From Apus apus (lineage: Eukaryota > Chordata > Aves > Apodiformes > Apodidae), in NCBI RefSeq assembly GCF_020740795.1, contig NC_067290.1:13932001-13996000 (forward strand): a DNA stretch of 64,000 nucleotides, read 5' to 3'. The position numbers and the translations under genes were made by a program. Shown piece after piece: positions 53,227 to 64,000 of the stretch; the first letter of the stretch is position 1, and each line of letters starts with the position of its first letter. The notes beneath the pieces are model-generated. The model searched no databases. It saw only the letters and a list, made by a program, of their open reading frames with translations, and was not told the origin of the DNA.

Positions 53227-53850
53227 GTAAGGAGGAAGATTAATTCCTTAAACTTGCTGGCCTGGTTAAGTTTCTTTCAAGCTGAACGGATGTCTATCCA
53301 ACTATGAGTGTTCAATCCCTTCAGCATTTCTGAAGCAGGGCTTTAAAGACAATTATTTCAGCAGCATTTGTGAAGCAGGTGATGTAGAACCTAAGTTCAA
53401 GAAATTGACACTAAAATTCATGGCATTAGTGTTGGAAATAAGGGCATGTGTCACATTGAGTCCCTATTTTATACAGCCTAGCAGTTTCTGTAGCAAATAG
53501 GAGATGTTTAAATTGGATCTGATCATTGTAATTCATCCAGAGAAGAAGAAAGGTGAAGTTAATTCCAAAGCATTTCCACTTGGAATTTCTAATTTTATTT
53601 ATTTTTATAATAAATTTTAGTTGGCTTGATGCTGCTATAATGTGTATCCTTTAATCCCCATTTTTATTTGTTTTGTTTGTTTGATTTGTTGGGTTTTTTT
53701 AATCTTTTGTTACTTTCGTGTTATCTTTTGCATCTTTTCTTGCCCCTGTGTCCCAAACAATCGTTTGTATGTGAAGTCAAGGGCCATGGCATCTTGCCAA
53801 GTGTCAAATCCTTTTGTACCCTACTGAGTACAGTATCTTTCTTTCCACAG
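53227..53850 (+). other. PRKCD: PRKCD intron between coding exons 2 and 3
   Basis: This 624-base phase-0 intron has donor GTAAGG and acceptor CTTTCCACAG. It is T-rich, and no other feature was seen. Confidence 0.92.
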
Positions 53851-53911
53851 CTGGACCTACAACCTCAGGGGAAGGTGCTGATGGCTGTGCAGTATTTTTT
53901 GGAAGATGCAG
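53851..53911 (+). CDS. PRKCD: PRKCD coding exon 3 (end of C2-like domain)
   Basis: This short exon encodes residues 106-125 and the first base of codon 126. It reads LDLQPQGKVLMAVQYFLEDA, the last strand of the C2-like domain. The donor is GTAATG. The residues correspond to the human segment ending in FLEDV, with conservative changes only. Confidence 0.95.
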
Positions 53912-54696
53912 GTAATGTCAAGCATTTATTTCAGTTAGTTATTTAAACACACCTAGAGTACTGAGTAGAATGTTCTGATTTTATTAATTTGCCTTGTAGG
54001 GGTTTTTTTGTTATGTGGAGCCATGGCTGCATTTGTTCATTTCTAAATGCCTTTGTGCCCTTATTGCTGTTGCATTCAGCCACTTTTGGCTCATTAATAT
54101 GTCTGGCCTCATGTTTTGATCTGAAAGCAAAGATACTGTCAGTTCCTTTTTGGGTGCAAAGAAGTTAAATCTCTTGTTCTAGTTTGTGTGGCTAAGGTCT
54201 TTTTTGTGGACTGGGGAACTGGGTCAGAGTTTCCTGGGATGCAGATGTCATACTCATTAATCACAGAAACTGCTTGTAGCAATGAGTGAAGGGTTAAGTG
54301 TTAAAATGCAAATCTAGTCAATGTTCTGCCATATCAGTTTAAAAAGTGAACAACCTGAACGTGCCAGAAATCTACACACACTATTTGGAGAAGAAACTAG
54401 GAGGTAAGAGAAAATAGTCAATTATGAGAGGGGAAGCTTTGAGTACAGTAATAAAACCAATATTTTGGCAGGGATTTGTGTATCTGTGGAATTATTTCCT
54501 AAAGGAAATGCTGTAAACCTCACAGCTTGCTTAGCTAGTGGTTAAATTTTCCCATACTAGAAGTTATGAAGCAGCTGTTTATTGGGAATTGAACTGGTCT
54601 AACATATTAGTCTAACAGTCTTACATGGTCTGATACTGTGTGTTTGTAAATAGTAAGTGGCAAGAGTAAGCAGTAAGTTTTAAAGCATTGGTGGTT

Positions 54697-54715
54697 CCCC
54701 CTCCCCCCCCCCCCC
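54697..54715. repeat. Poly-C tract
   Basis: Five C, one T and thirteen C residues lie in a row. Homopolymers of this kind are prone to length error in assemblies. Confidence 0.85.
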
Positions 54716-57700
54716 GTAGGTATACAGGGAACATATCTCTGCTCTCATAGAACAAGTTAATTGTGAAGTTACCCTACTTTTTTTTTTTTTACCATATGTG
54801 CAATCTGTGTAGCAGTTACTAGAAAAGAAAGAATGTGATATGCAGGAGGTGACATTTCAGAGTTGACATTTTTGGAATGGCAAAAAAGCAACCTATACAC
54901 TCATTATTTTGGTCTCCTTGATAAAAACTCTTTAAAGCAGAATATTAAAAACCTGTGTGCTTCTGAAGAGCCTGTCAGTAAGGGTGCTTCCCTGAAGATG
55001 AAAAGCTCTGTGTTTATGCGCCACTAGTATTCTGGTTTGCATTTAAACTGTTGTGAGCCATTATTTTAGAAAACCACTGTCTTGGATTTTGTCATGGCTT
55101 TCCTGTGCAAGGCAGTTTCATGAGGCAGTGGTATGAGAATCTCCCTATTTAATGAGAAATACAGAATTCCATTTGTCCAGGAAACTTAAAAGTTTCTCAA
55201 CCAACTTCAGTGTTCTCAGTTGTGTATTTGATGAGGCTGAAGCATATCTCCTCCCCTGCACACAGAGATGAGGAGCAGCAGGCGTGGGATAAGTGAAAAC
55301 CTGTAATTTGCTGTTAGTGGGAGAGTAAAAGACCTGTGTGCTCTCACTATGAAAATAATTGTACTTAGTTATTGATGAAAATAATTTAAATATAGATAGA
55401 ATGTGGTTGCAATGACTTCCATTGCATTTATTAGGGATTTCAGATGGTAGTGGATGAAGCCTAAATACCAAACAGATCATAAGGTCATGCAATCATACTC
55501 TAATTGGCAAGTTGAGGTGTGCATGTTAATGTTCTCATTAGACCTTCTACTTGTTCCAAAACTAGCATTTCAGTTGTTCCATGGTTGTTTGAAGGTTTTG
55601 CTGCCGTTAGTATCTCTGAGTTATAGGTGCTACCTTTTGTTTGAAAAACTCCAAGCACTTTGCAGAAGTCGATTTGCATTTTGCAAATTCTTTCTTTGGC
55701 TTGTTTTATGAACAAAAGCTGTTGGGTTTTAACCTTTCGTTCTAAGTAGCAAGTATTCTGCCATCCTTAGAGAAAGCTGCTTTTCTCTGCTTTGATGGTT
55801 GGCAGCAGTACTGAGAAGTAAGATATATTATTAGAGAAAAAAAATTCATGGAATAAACTGGTATTAAATTTTGCTTCATGGTAGGCTACACTGAGACATT
55901 CCTGTATATATATTCTTTTTTGCAGAGGAGGGCCTGGGCAGTTAATTTAGTGCTATATGTGAAAAGTCTTCACTGTCTCAGAGGAATTTTTTTCTTTCTG
56001 GACCCTGTAAAATGGGGATTGCAGAGCCCTGGCTTAGAGCTGTCAAAGAACTTTTTCAGTTTTCTGTCTTGTGATTTGAAAATGAGCTTGTGCTGGAAAT
56101 GGAAAGTTTTTCTTCTGATGTGTGTGCAACATGAGAACAGGGTGTTGACCCCCATTTTCAGTTCAGAATATTGTTTTCTTTCTGCCCCTCCTTCTCCAGT
56201 AGTATTGAAACCAGGTTATAAATCTGTAGACCAGCTTTAGTTTTAATATGTAGGAGCTGCAGTATGTTTAATGCTTTGCTTGATCTTTGTTTATTCAAAT
56301 GTACTTAATGACATATCGAGTAAGAAAACCCAGGATCACAGAGTGCTGAGTGTCTTGGGAGGTGTTAGCTGCCTTGGAGGCTTTGGAATGATGTTTGGGT
56401 CTTGGGTTTGAATTCTGAATTGCTGTTACACTGGCTTCAGCTTCCTGCAGACCGGGTTAGTGAGTTCTTTCCTTAAAATGCAGTTTGATGTATCAGAAGG
56501 TGAGTGATTTGCATGTAGACTTCTGGTATCTCAAATTATCGGATTTCTGGGAGAAGAACACGAACCAGAGAGCTGCATATATTTTAAATTATATTTAATT
56601 TTTTAAACATATATTTTGAATATGTTTTTCTCTGTGTGTGTTGAGATGAGTGTTGGGGATGTATGAGATTATAGAAGATTTCCGAAGCATCTGTGAAAAA
56701 TAATAGGGTAAATAATAGATTTGGTATAACAGTCTGCATATAGTATGGGTCTAAATCAAGATTTGAAGCAAGTTTCTCTGTGTTGGGGAAGGATTATTAT
56801 GTTATTAGTAAATAATAACGATGGGGCCTGAAAAGCCAGAACTGGACATTATAACTGTAAATGAACAATCTGGTATGATTTAATCACCTGAGAAAATTCT
56901 GTTTCTAGAAAGATGTGATAGCTATTCAGTGGTATCTGCTTTAATCTGCATCTAGAAGTATGAATGTATGGACTTCATAAAAAAAAAGTTCTGGCTAATT
57001 TTCTTCAAGAAAGTAAAACATTTTCAGATGTAATAATTTTTTAAACACAAAGTTACCAGTGTATCTGGTTGGGAAGGTCACTAAGGTGTTGTGTAGAGCA
57101 GAGAAAATTGGATATAGTTTATATCTTTACAAGAAATTTCACTTAGATGGTGTATTTTTAAAGGCTGGTTTTACTGTGCTTTTGTCATTTAAAATACAAT
57201 ACATATTGTAATCTAAAAAAGAAAAATGAGGACTTCGTTCATTTATTTAGAGGAGCAGGTAAGATGTCCTGTGAGTGTCCCAGTCCCTGTGCAGAAGAGA
57301 ACATAACATGCTAGTAATTTCTCTCACAGTAGAAATGCATACACTATTGCATGTAGTATATATATCTTTTCATTAAAATGCTACTAAGAGTTTGCAACAC
57401 CGGTTCTGACTTGCAGTGTACCGGCTTTGGGCTGAGGTAGGCAATTTGAGATTGTGTGGCAGCTCTGACTCAAGTACTCTTGACTTCTACAATAGCAAAT
57501 GGCTGATACTGAAATACCAGCAGCATAAAATCCAAAATTACTGAGGATGGAGTAGACGGTTAAAAAAGAAAAAGAGTGAGAAAGAGAGAAATACATACCA
57601 ATAATAATAGCCTGCCTGTAAATGAAATGTTGTGCTAATGACAAAGTCAAAAGTATTTAGCATAGCAAGTTCATGTCACAGAAATGTAGACTTGTATTTC

Positions 57701-60700
57701 TGTGAATGTTCATGGGTAGGTTCCTTTGCCTTTGTTTTGGTTTTTTGTACGGATGATCTGTAAAGCAAAATTCTCCAGGACCAAGTTAAAGAGCAGATTT
57801 CCTCTGAGGCAGCTCATGCCAAGAGTCTCCTTTGTGAGGAACAAGCTTTCCTTTTTAATGATTACTCTGTGAGATTAATATTTTTCTTGACCTGAAGGCA
57901 CACTTTACAAAGCCAAGTGCAAGGCAGAAGAGCAGCAGAAGGGGATACTGAACAGAAATGTTAGTAGATTTTGTAATTTATTATAATGTTTCAGGCAAAC
58001 CTCAACTTGGGCAGCCAGTTAACTCAGAAAATGTTTTGCCTGTCCATGTTTGAAGTCCTGGTTCTCAGTTTCTGACAGCAGCACTGTTAATCTTTCTTCC
58101 GTTCACAATCAGAAACATGAAATGCACAAGTTAAATGAAAAATGAACTTTGAAGACGGTAAATATTTTTTCTGTGGTTTCATTTTAAAATTCTAGTGGGG
58201 TTATTCTGGAGGTTGTTTTATTTTTTCCCTGAACTTTTGAGGTTCCGTTGAGACAATTTGACATCTCGCCTTGAGAGTTATTAAGTTCAGCAGAGGCCTA
58301 GCAATATTGTTTTAGCAAATGTTTTCCAGACTGTGGGTGGCATGTTACATTAGTGGCTGTAAGAACTGTGAAATATTCAGCAGGACTGGTGCTGCAATTA
58401 AGTAGTGTTAAGCACTGCTATGTTTAGAGCACTTCTGGAGAAGTACACGGTCAAGTCACAGATGTGCTTAATGATTTAATGGACATACAGCAGGGAGGAG
58501 TTCTGGCTGCTTTTGTCAGATCAGCTGCAAGTTTTAAGAGGGGACCTTGAAATACATCAGTAATGATAAATATTAACCACAGTTCTCAATAGAGGAAATA
58601 GATTATGTTTAATGGTGTGTGCTGGGTCCAAAACAATTAATTTCAGGTCCAGGCTGCAGGGGTCACTTGGATTCTAGTTGCTGATTCAGCTGTGCTGTAC
58701 ATGACTGTTTCTGACCCTTTGCCAGTCCAGGACAAGTTTTTCATCAGTGGAAATCCTGGCTTGCTGGGAGAGGGAAGCAAAGGCTTTCCCTTTGTGTTTC
58801 TCCCCGCTGCTTGCCCTTACCCTGCATCCCTGCAGTCACTTGGGAATTTACCTCCTTGAAATTGTCAATTCTCTCTGCATCTTTGCAGTAAAGCCTCTGT
58901 TCCCCAGTTGAGTCCATGGTTGGCTGAATTTTGTAAACCTTCTGGGGGATACACATTAAAGGTAATTTACACATTAAAGATAACTTGCTAAACACACCCG
59001 CAGCAAATTGAAATGAAGTGCTCTCAGTTCAGAGCCACCTCAGTTCCAAGTGCACTTGACTTACAGCTGCTGTCCAAACCTCTCTGCTTCTTCTGAAGCA
59101 TGCAAAAATGTTTTGAGCTATATTTTGATATATTGGTTGGTTTTGGCAGAGGTGTTTAATAAGGCAGCTGGTTGTGAAGACTGTGTGTTCTCACATGCAG
59201 ATTTTGAAATTTTGCTGTGCTCAAGGTTTCTTCACAACTAAGTCTGTTTAAGGAAAGTGGGTTTTTAAATTTTTTTTTTCTTTGTACAAACTGAAGTGGT
59301 TAGTTTATTAATTGCCTTCTCAAGAAACAGATGCCAGTCTCACATATTTTTATTAGGTTCAATGTCAGTGTTCCAGACACGGAGGTAACACCCCAGTTTC
59401 CCATACCCTGATCAGGTTTTGTCAGAGAATTCTGCATGCAGTGTCACCAATGCTACAATGCACTTACAGCAGTGCTACAAGTATTTCAGCATAAGGGAAG
59501 GCTGTGTCCTGTTCGTCCTGTTAGTTTCTTACTAAGCCCTTGGTCTGCTTGTGTTATAGACTGTAGGAGAGAGGCTTTTGTCCCTTAATCTGCTCCATCA
59601 CAGGTTATCTCCTCAGAATACATGCTATAAAGCATCACACCTTTCTCTGCTTTGTTGCTGCTACTGATTAAATCACCCATATGAAGACATCCTTTTCATG
59701 CAGCAAACAATATGAGATAACACTGACTCCCAACAGCATTTGCCTTGCACACACGTTTCAGTGTGTGGTTTCCCTGAAGCACTGAGGAACAGTCAGTGGG
59801 TGAGGTCTGTGTGTTTGCTTGGCAGGATTAAACAAAGAGATAGCACTGTTTGCAGACTTCCAGCAGTCTGCACTTCCAGTGCAGCAGCTGATGGGAGTTT
59901 TTGTTGGGTGAACTCAGTAGCCTGAACAGCAGAAATGAATCCTATTCTGGAGAGGAAGAGGTAGCTCAGTGGCATATGTAGTGCCAGGGTGCCATGGTGC
60001 ATGTGGTGAGGGGAGGCAGGGTGGGTTTTTCTCTGAACCAGATGGCCAGTTTCTCAGAAAAGTGCATTAATACCTAGTGGCAAAACCCTGGGATCTTTTT
60101 TGATCTTTCTTTTCATTAATAGGATCAAAATGGAATCAAATGAGAGATTGTATTCCAGGGTCAGCTGTCTTTTGGAAAAGCAGTGGCGGCAGCCAGCTAA
60201 TAAAATGACAAAATGTCCAGATCGGGACCCACTGGCCAGAGTTGATCAGTTTCCCATTGCTGATTCAAGGCTTTACCTTCTCCTGCTGGATGGGATTGTC
60301 CCTCACCAGCTCCTCTCTATTGACAAGAAACACATCCTAGGGTTAACAGTCTCTTTTGGTACCCCTCCATGGGGTTACCTCTGTTGCAAACTCCTCCTGT
60401 TATTTTCAAAATGTATAAGTAAGAAGATATAGTCTGAGTTGTGGCTGAAAGATTGAGACACAAAATACTAATTTTTTTAAGAGAAACTCAGAAGTTTCCT
60501 TGGAAATGAGTGGAAATAATTATAACCTGTAATAAAGGACTCACGTAAGCCAGGTGGAAGCAGAGCCTGAGAATTTTTTTGTTGTTTTATTTCTTGGCTC
60601 ATACTATATGAAATCACTATGGATCTAGGTTTTAGATGCTGCAATATGTACATAGTATATACTGTTATTGCTATAGCATTATGGAGTAATATACACTATA

Positions 60701-61017
60701 ACTTCATGGGGGGTGGGACAGAGAGGAGTGAGACTGGGACATGTTGACAGACATCAAGAGTTGTTTTGAGGTAGCATAATGGAAATGACTAATTGAAAAT
60801 CTCATTTGTCCTCACTGCTTAATGATGCTGGAGGCTGGAAGAAAGCCATCTTACAGTAATTTGTCTGGTGGTGACTCAGGGAGTCCTGCAGCCCTTCACC
60901 TGCATTTTTGCTGTAGTCCTGCTTCAGGAGGGCACATGGAGCAGGAGCAGGAAAAGACTTCTTCAGAAGGAGAAGACCCTCCTGTTTCCAATAAAATATT
61001 TACTTCTCTTCTATGTG

Positions 61018-61105
61018 AATCACAGAATCATGGAATCACAGAATGTGTGGGGTTGGAAGGGACCTTTAAAGGTCATCTAGTCCAGCCCCAGCAGTGCACA
61101 GAGAC
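61018..61105 (-). mobile_element. CR1 LINE 3' tail, antisense
   Basis: Reverse-complemented octamers (AATCACAGAATCATGG) are followed by GGGGTTGGAAGGGACCTTTA and GGTCATCTAGTCCAGCCCC, the classic CR1 3' terminus. Only about 90 bases remain. It lies about 360 bases before coding exon 4. Confidence 0.9.
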
Positions 61106-61464
61106 CTTTTTGACTAGTAATGTATAGGAGCTTCTATTTTTTTTCAAGAAAACACTGTGATTTTAATTTCTCTAGCAAGACTTTGCTCCATTCCTGCTTC
61201 TTCCTCTCAGCTCATTTGCTGAAGGCTTCTTCTGAATGAGCAGGAGAGGGAAGTGCTTGCAAAGAAGGACCTGGAGACACCTTGGGAAGCACTGTGTACA
61301 TCTCCCACCCTTGCTGGACTGAAAGTCTGCAGCATGCAGGTGTAAAATAAACAGCAACACGAGTCTGAAACAGAAAAACAAATGGAATGTTTTTGGAGAA
61401 ACAAATATTAATCTTCGTAATACCTGAAAATTATTAAAAATGTGTCTTCTTGTCTCTCCCTTAG

Positions 61465-61621
61465 ATTGCAAACAGTCAATGAGGGAAGGTGAGGGGACAG
61501 TGACTATCAACAGGAGAGGAGCTATCAAGCAAGCCAAAATCCACTACATCAAAAATCATGAATTTATTGCTACTTTCTTTGGACAACCAACATTTTGCTC
61601 TGTCTGCAAAGACTTTGTATG
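61465..61621 (+). CDS. PRKCD: PRKCD coding exon 4 (pseudosubstrate and first half of C1A)
   Basis: The exon encodes most of codon 126, residues 127-177 and two bases of Trp178. NRRGAIKQ at 141-148 is the pseudosubstrate; Ala145 stands where a substrate serine or threonine would be, so it can block the active site until lipid binds. C1A then begins, with zinc ligands His157, Cys170 and Cys173 visible in [17 protein letters not shown]. The linker before the pseudosubstrate (about 133-140) differs from mammals and makes the protein two residues shorter there. The donor is GTAAGA at 61,622. Confidence 0.96.
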
Positions 61622-62315
61622 GTAAGAAGGAAAGGCTAAGCTCTCCCCATCTGGAGAGTAACTAATTGCACAATTCCCTTCAGGTATATAGAGACAAAAC
61701 ATGACATGTAAATTCACGTGTTGGGAAATGTAAATAATATCTTTACTAAGAGTATTGTTATACCTAAGAACTATAGTTTTCTCTTTCACATTGGAAAAAT
61801 AGAACTTGAACATTTTTGCCACTGAAATAATTGGTGAAAGTTCTTCAGCATCAAGTGAGATCAGGCCTGTGATGAACAGCAGCTCTTTCAGAAGAGGGAG
61901 GTGGGTGGATCTGAGAAAATAATGCTCAGACTTCAGGATGCAAAGTGGCTGATAGCAGAGTAAAGGCCCATCAAGGGCAAGAAGCTGGAGCTCGTGCATA
62001 GTAAAGCCATTTTCATAGCAAGTTAGATCAGGAGAATTTCCCGTGTGATTGAAACCTTGTCTTTCCTGGGTTTCCCTCTTAATTTGCTGGTCTATCAAAA
62101 CACGCTGCCTTATCTTCTGAACTTTGCCTTCCTAAGAGAGGATTCTGAATAGAAGTCAGACTAGTTTTTAATTGGAAAAAAAATATTTTCACAAAGGACT
62201 GATTGATTAACATGGTAAAAATAAATTTAAAAAAACCCAACAACAACAAACAGCCACCTTTCATTCCAGCATATATATACTTTAATGATTTCCTTCTTTA
62301 TATTTTGTTTTTCAG
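61622..62315 (+). other. PRKCD: PRKCD intron between coding exons 4 and 5
   Basis: This 694-base phase-2 intron splits Trp178. The donor is GTAAGA and the acceptor is TTTTTCAG. A minus-strand open frame of 180 codons overlaps it and exon 4, but shows no recognisable product. Confidence 0.92.
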
Positions 62316-62347
62316 GGGACTCAACAAGCAGGGATACAAATGTAGGC
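62316..62347 (+). CDS. PRKCD: PRKCD coding exon 5 (32-base micro-exon within C1A)
   Basis: The exon completes Trp178, encodes GLNKQGYKCR (179-188) and gives the first base of codon 189. It carries the zinc ligand Cys187. It is too short for ordinary gene finders but is fixed by the phases on both sides (TG|G and C|AA) and by the donor GTAAGT at 62,348. Skipping it would shift the frame and destroy C1A. Confidence 0.95.
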
Positions 62348-63015
62348 GTAAGTTAATTTTATTTTTTTCTTCTGCTGCTTTCCACATTAGCCTGTATATT
62401 TAATAGTTATTGTGGAAAAACTGTTTGAAAATGTGCATGGCACAGTGCATCATAGCTATAGGTAGCAGTAGATAGTAAACATCAGTTTTGCATAATAACC
62501 TAGGGCTGTCTAATTATGATCCCTACTTCAGTTTTTAGTATAAGGATTTAGACTTAACTAGTCTTCTCATAAGTTTTTAAGGCTCCTGGAAAGTTGCACA
62601 CATTTCTGAGAGCATTTTTATGAAACCTTTTCTAAAATTAATTACAATTATTTTGGGGTTTTACAGCTGAATTGAAAAGCACTTTTGACTTAGCATAGAT
62701 TTCTGTGTGAGACTCCAAATAGTAGGGGAGGTATCAAAGGGTCAAACTCAAAAGCACAGTATTGTCCTCCTGTTATCAACTGCTGGTGACATTTCCTAAT
62801 GGTGACAGATTTAGTTTAGAAATAGAGGACATGGAAAAGGAAAATGCTTCCCCAAGATGCTTTAAAAAGTCCACCTTGATAGAAAAGAGAGGTTTTGGTG
62901 TATATAGGATGCTGGAAAGGAGTGTTTGTCACATTATGCTGTGGAATCTGAACACCTCATCCCATGTATTTATTATCTGAAGGAATCCTTTTTTTTTCTT
63001 GTGCATGTCTTGAAG
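62348..63015 (+). other. PRKCD: PRKCD intron between coding exons 5 and 6
   Basis: This 668-base phase-1 intron has donor GTAAGT. The acceptor, CATGTCTTGAAG, has a fairly weak end, but a long T tract lies 15-25 bases upstream. Confidence 0.92.
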
Positions 63016-63101
63016 AATGCAATGCTGCTATTCATAAGAAATGTATTGATAAAATCATTGGGAGGTGTACTGGTACTGCAGCCAACAGCAGGGACACAAT
63101 G
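63016..63101 (+). CDS. PRKCD: PRKCD coding exon 6 (second half of C1A)
   Basis: The exon completes Gln189 and encodes residues 190-217, including [17 protein letters not shown]. Zinc ligands Cys190, His195, Cys198 and Cys206 complete the C1A pattern H-X12-C-X2-C-X13-C-X2-C-X4-H-X2-C-X7-C without exception. The linker to C1B ends RDTM, where human PKC delta has RDTI. The donor is GTAAGA at 63,102. Confidence 0.96.
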
Positions 63102-63470
63102 GTAAGAGCTGAAACAGTATATTTAGAATGTAATTGTGTAATTAAACACTCCTGAACTAACAAAACCTTGTATAGAAACAGCCAAGCCCATTTGGGAGGT
63201 GCTTGGCTGTACAAGCCAAGTTCATGTCTCCTCTTCAACATTGTATGTAAATAAGTAGTGGATGAAGCTTTAAAGCAAGAAAAATTGTTAAAAGCCCTGC
63301 AAGGGGGTGGGTGGTATTTGATGGGCAGATTCTTTCCATGCTAGACAAGGGATATTAAGGCTGGGGTATTCAAGATAAAATTGTTGTAGCTTTGTAATAT
63401 CCAAGCTGTTTTCTGTAAGAAGCTGGTCCTGTTTTGGGTAGAGAACCCTCACCCCTCTCCCTGTCCTCAG
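63102..63470 (+). other. PRKCD: PRKCD intron between coding exons 6 and 7
   Basis: This 369-base phase-0 intron ends with the strong pyrimidine tract and acceptor CTCTCCCTGTCCTCAG. Nothing else was seen in it. Confidence 0.93.
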
Positions 63471-63600
63471 TTTCAGAAGGAACGTTTCAACATTGACATG
63501 CCTCATCGCTTCAAAGTTTACAACTACATGAGCCCCACCTTCTGTGACCACTGCGGCAGCCTGCTCTGGGGGCTGGTCAAACAAGGACTCAAATGTGAAG
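63471..63600 (+). CDS. PRKCD: PRKCD coding exon 7 (start of C1B)
   Basis: The exon encodes residues 218-260 plus the first base of codon 261. The C1B domain starts at His229 ([19 protein letters not shown]) with zinc ligands His229, Cys242, Cys245 and Cys259. Trp250 corresponds to human Trp252, the residue that gives novel PKCs high affinity for diacylglycerol. A Tyr replaces the human His in FKVHNY. The remaining zinc ligands of C1B must be in the next exon, beyond the window. The donor is GTACAG at 63,601. Confidence 0.96.
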
Positions 63601-64000
63601 GTACAGAGGAGTGAGGGCAGCTGGGACCTCTCCATGCTGTGCCAGTGTAGTCTCTGCCCCCCACCAGGGAGCAGCTCTTGCTGCACACTGTGCATCTGTG
63701 TGTTGCACAGAGCAGGACTCATCTCATCCATGTGGGGCTGAAAAAGCTTTTGTACTAGAGAGAGACAAACAGGCACTTGGCTCCTCTGACAGCTCAGCCA
63801 AGATGGGCTTCTAAGGCACTGAGAAAACATGCTGCAGAGGTGTGATCTGGAGCATAATCAAAATTACTGCTGTGGGAATAGCTGAAATTGGGTGAGTCTG
63901 ACTGAAGGGAGCACCTTGAAGTGTAGTCAAAGTGTTTACTGTAAATACCAGGTTTGTAATTCTCCCACAAAAAGGCAGTGTGCTCTTCATTGTAACAGAC
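63601..64000 (+). other. PRKCD: PRKCD intron after coding exon 7, cut by window end
   Basis: This phase-1 intron sequence starts with GTACAG. No sequence for the rest of C1B is found before the window ends. Confidence 0.88.

Larger units (their letters stand above)
53912..61464 (+). other. PRKCD: PRKCD intron between coding exons 3 and 4 (7.6 kb)
   Basis: This phase-1 intron is bounded by GTAATG and CTCCCTTAG. It contains a C-rich simple repeat, T runs and a CR1 tail near its 3' end. An open frame at 60,100-60,432 has no recognisable product. No further exon was found. Confidence 0.88.
15610..64000 (+). other. PRKCD: PRKCD gene, 5' portion (protein kinase C delta); continues beyond the window
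   Basis: The product is a novel-type protein kinase C, a serine/threonine kinase activated by diacylglycerol or phorbol ester and independent of calcium. It acts in apoptosis, B-cell tolerance and stress signalling, and moves from cytosol to membranes, mitochondria and nucleus. Seven coding exons (115, 200, 61, 157, 32, 86 and 130 coding bases) join in frame to give residues 1-260 plus one base of codon 261. The order is C2-like domain, pseudosubstrate (about 141-148), C1A (157-206) and the start of C1B (from 229). Sequence identity to mammalian PKC delta is high throughout. PKC theta, the closest paralogue, differs at many positions, for example in the start of C2. The kinase domain is not in the window. 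Introns in order: 33.7 kb, 3.4 kb, 624 b, 7.6 kb, 694 b, 668 b, 369 b, and one cut by the window edge. Confidence 0.95.

Noticed and set aside
60100..60432. 110-codon frame between PRKCD coding exons 3 and 4
   Set aside because: There is no recognisable family, it has no matching phase or splice sites for inclusion in PRKCD, and the PKC delta protein is continuous without it.
61556..62098. 180-codon minus-strand frame opposite PRKCD exon 4
   Set aside because: It is the antisense shadow of a coding exon plus intron, and no known product is seen.
63288..63830. 180-codon minus-strand frame opposite PRKCD exon 7
   Set aside because: It overlaps a well-supported sense exon and its translation is not recognisable.
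1..64000. Search for CRISPR-like arrays, bacterial operons, rRNA or tRNA genes and retroviral elements
   Set aside because: No regularly spaced direct repeats, cloverleaf-like tRNA boxes, paired LTRs or retroviral gene motifs were noticed. The sequence is that of an ordinary vertebrate gene locus.

Overview
This is vertebrate nuclear DNA, most likely from a bird (possibly another archosaur). The evidence is long introns with GT-AG splice sites, one compact CpG island, CR1 LINE fragments ending in ATTCTATG-type octamers, and coding exons that closely match vertebrate protein kinase C delta. Only one protein-coding gene can be identified. It is the 5' part of PRKCD on the + strand: a CpG-island promoter with a probable non-coding first exon near 15.6-15.7 kb, a 33.7 kb first intron, and seven coding exons between 49,482 and 63,600. 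These encode residues 1-260 and the first base of codon 261. They cover the C2-like domain, the pseudosubstrate, the whole C1A zinc finger and about the first two thirds of C1B. The rest of C1B, the hinge and the kinase domain lie beyond the right edge.

Layout. 1-15,200: no recognisable coding exon or named repeat apart from short simple repeats. Base composition there is skewed the opposite way to the PRKCD introns, which suggests transcription on the minus strand away from the island. 15,245-16,300: CpG island with GC boxes, a GCTCCC tandem repeat, G-quadruplex motifs and two good + strand splice donors. 15,729-49,461: PRKCD intron 1, carrying an old minus-strand CR1 tail (16.8 kb), a long sense CR1 with an uninterrupted reverse-transcriptase reading frame (21.0-22.6 kb), a short sense CR1 tail (40.9 kb) and an internally deleted antisense CR1 (47.3-47.8 kb). 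49,462-64,000: coding exons and introns of PRKCD, with one more antisense CR1 tail at 61.0 kb and a possible old interspersed repeat at 50.4 kb.

The exon phases join without a break. All eight zinc ligands of C1A are present, as are the first four of C1B, and an in-frame TGA lies three bases before the start codon, so this is a functional gene and not a retrocopy. I found no clearly new system. The observations most worth checking are the strand-skew flip at the island (a divergent transcript), the open CR1 reverse transcriptase, and the CR1 whose endonuclease start is joined in frame to the reverse-transcriptase tail.
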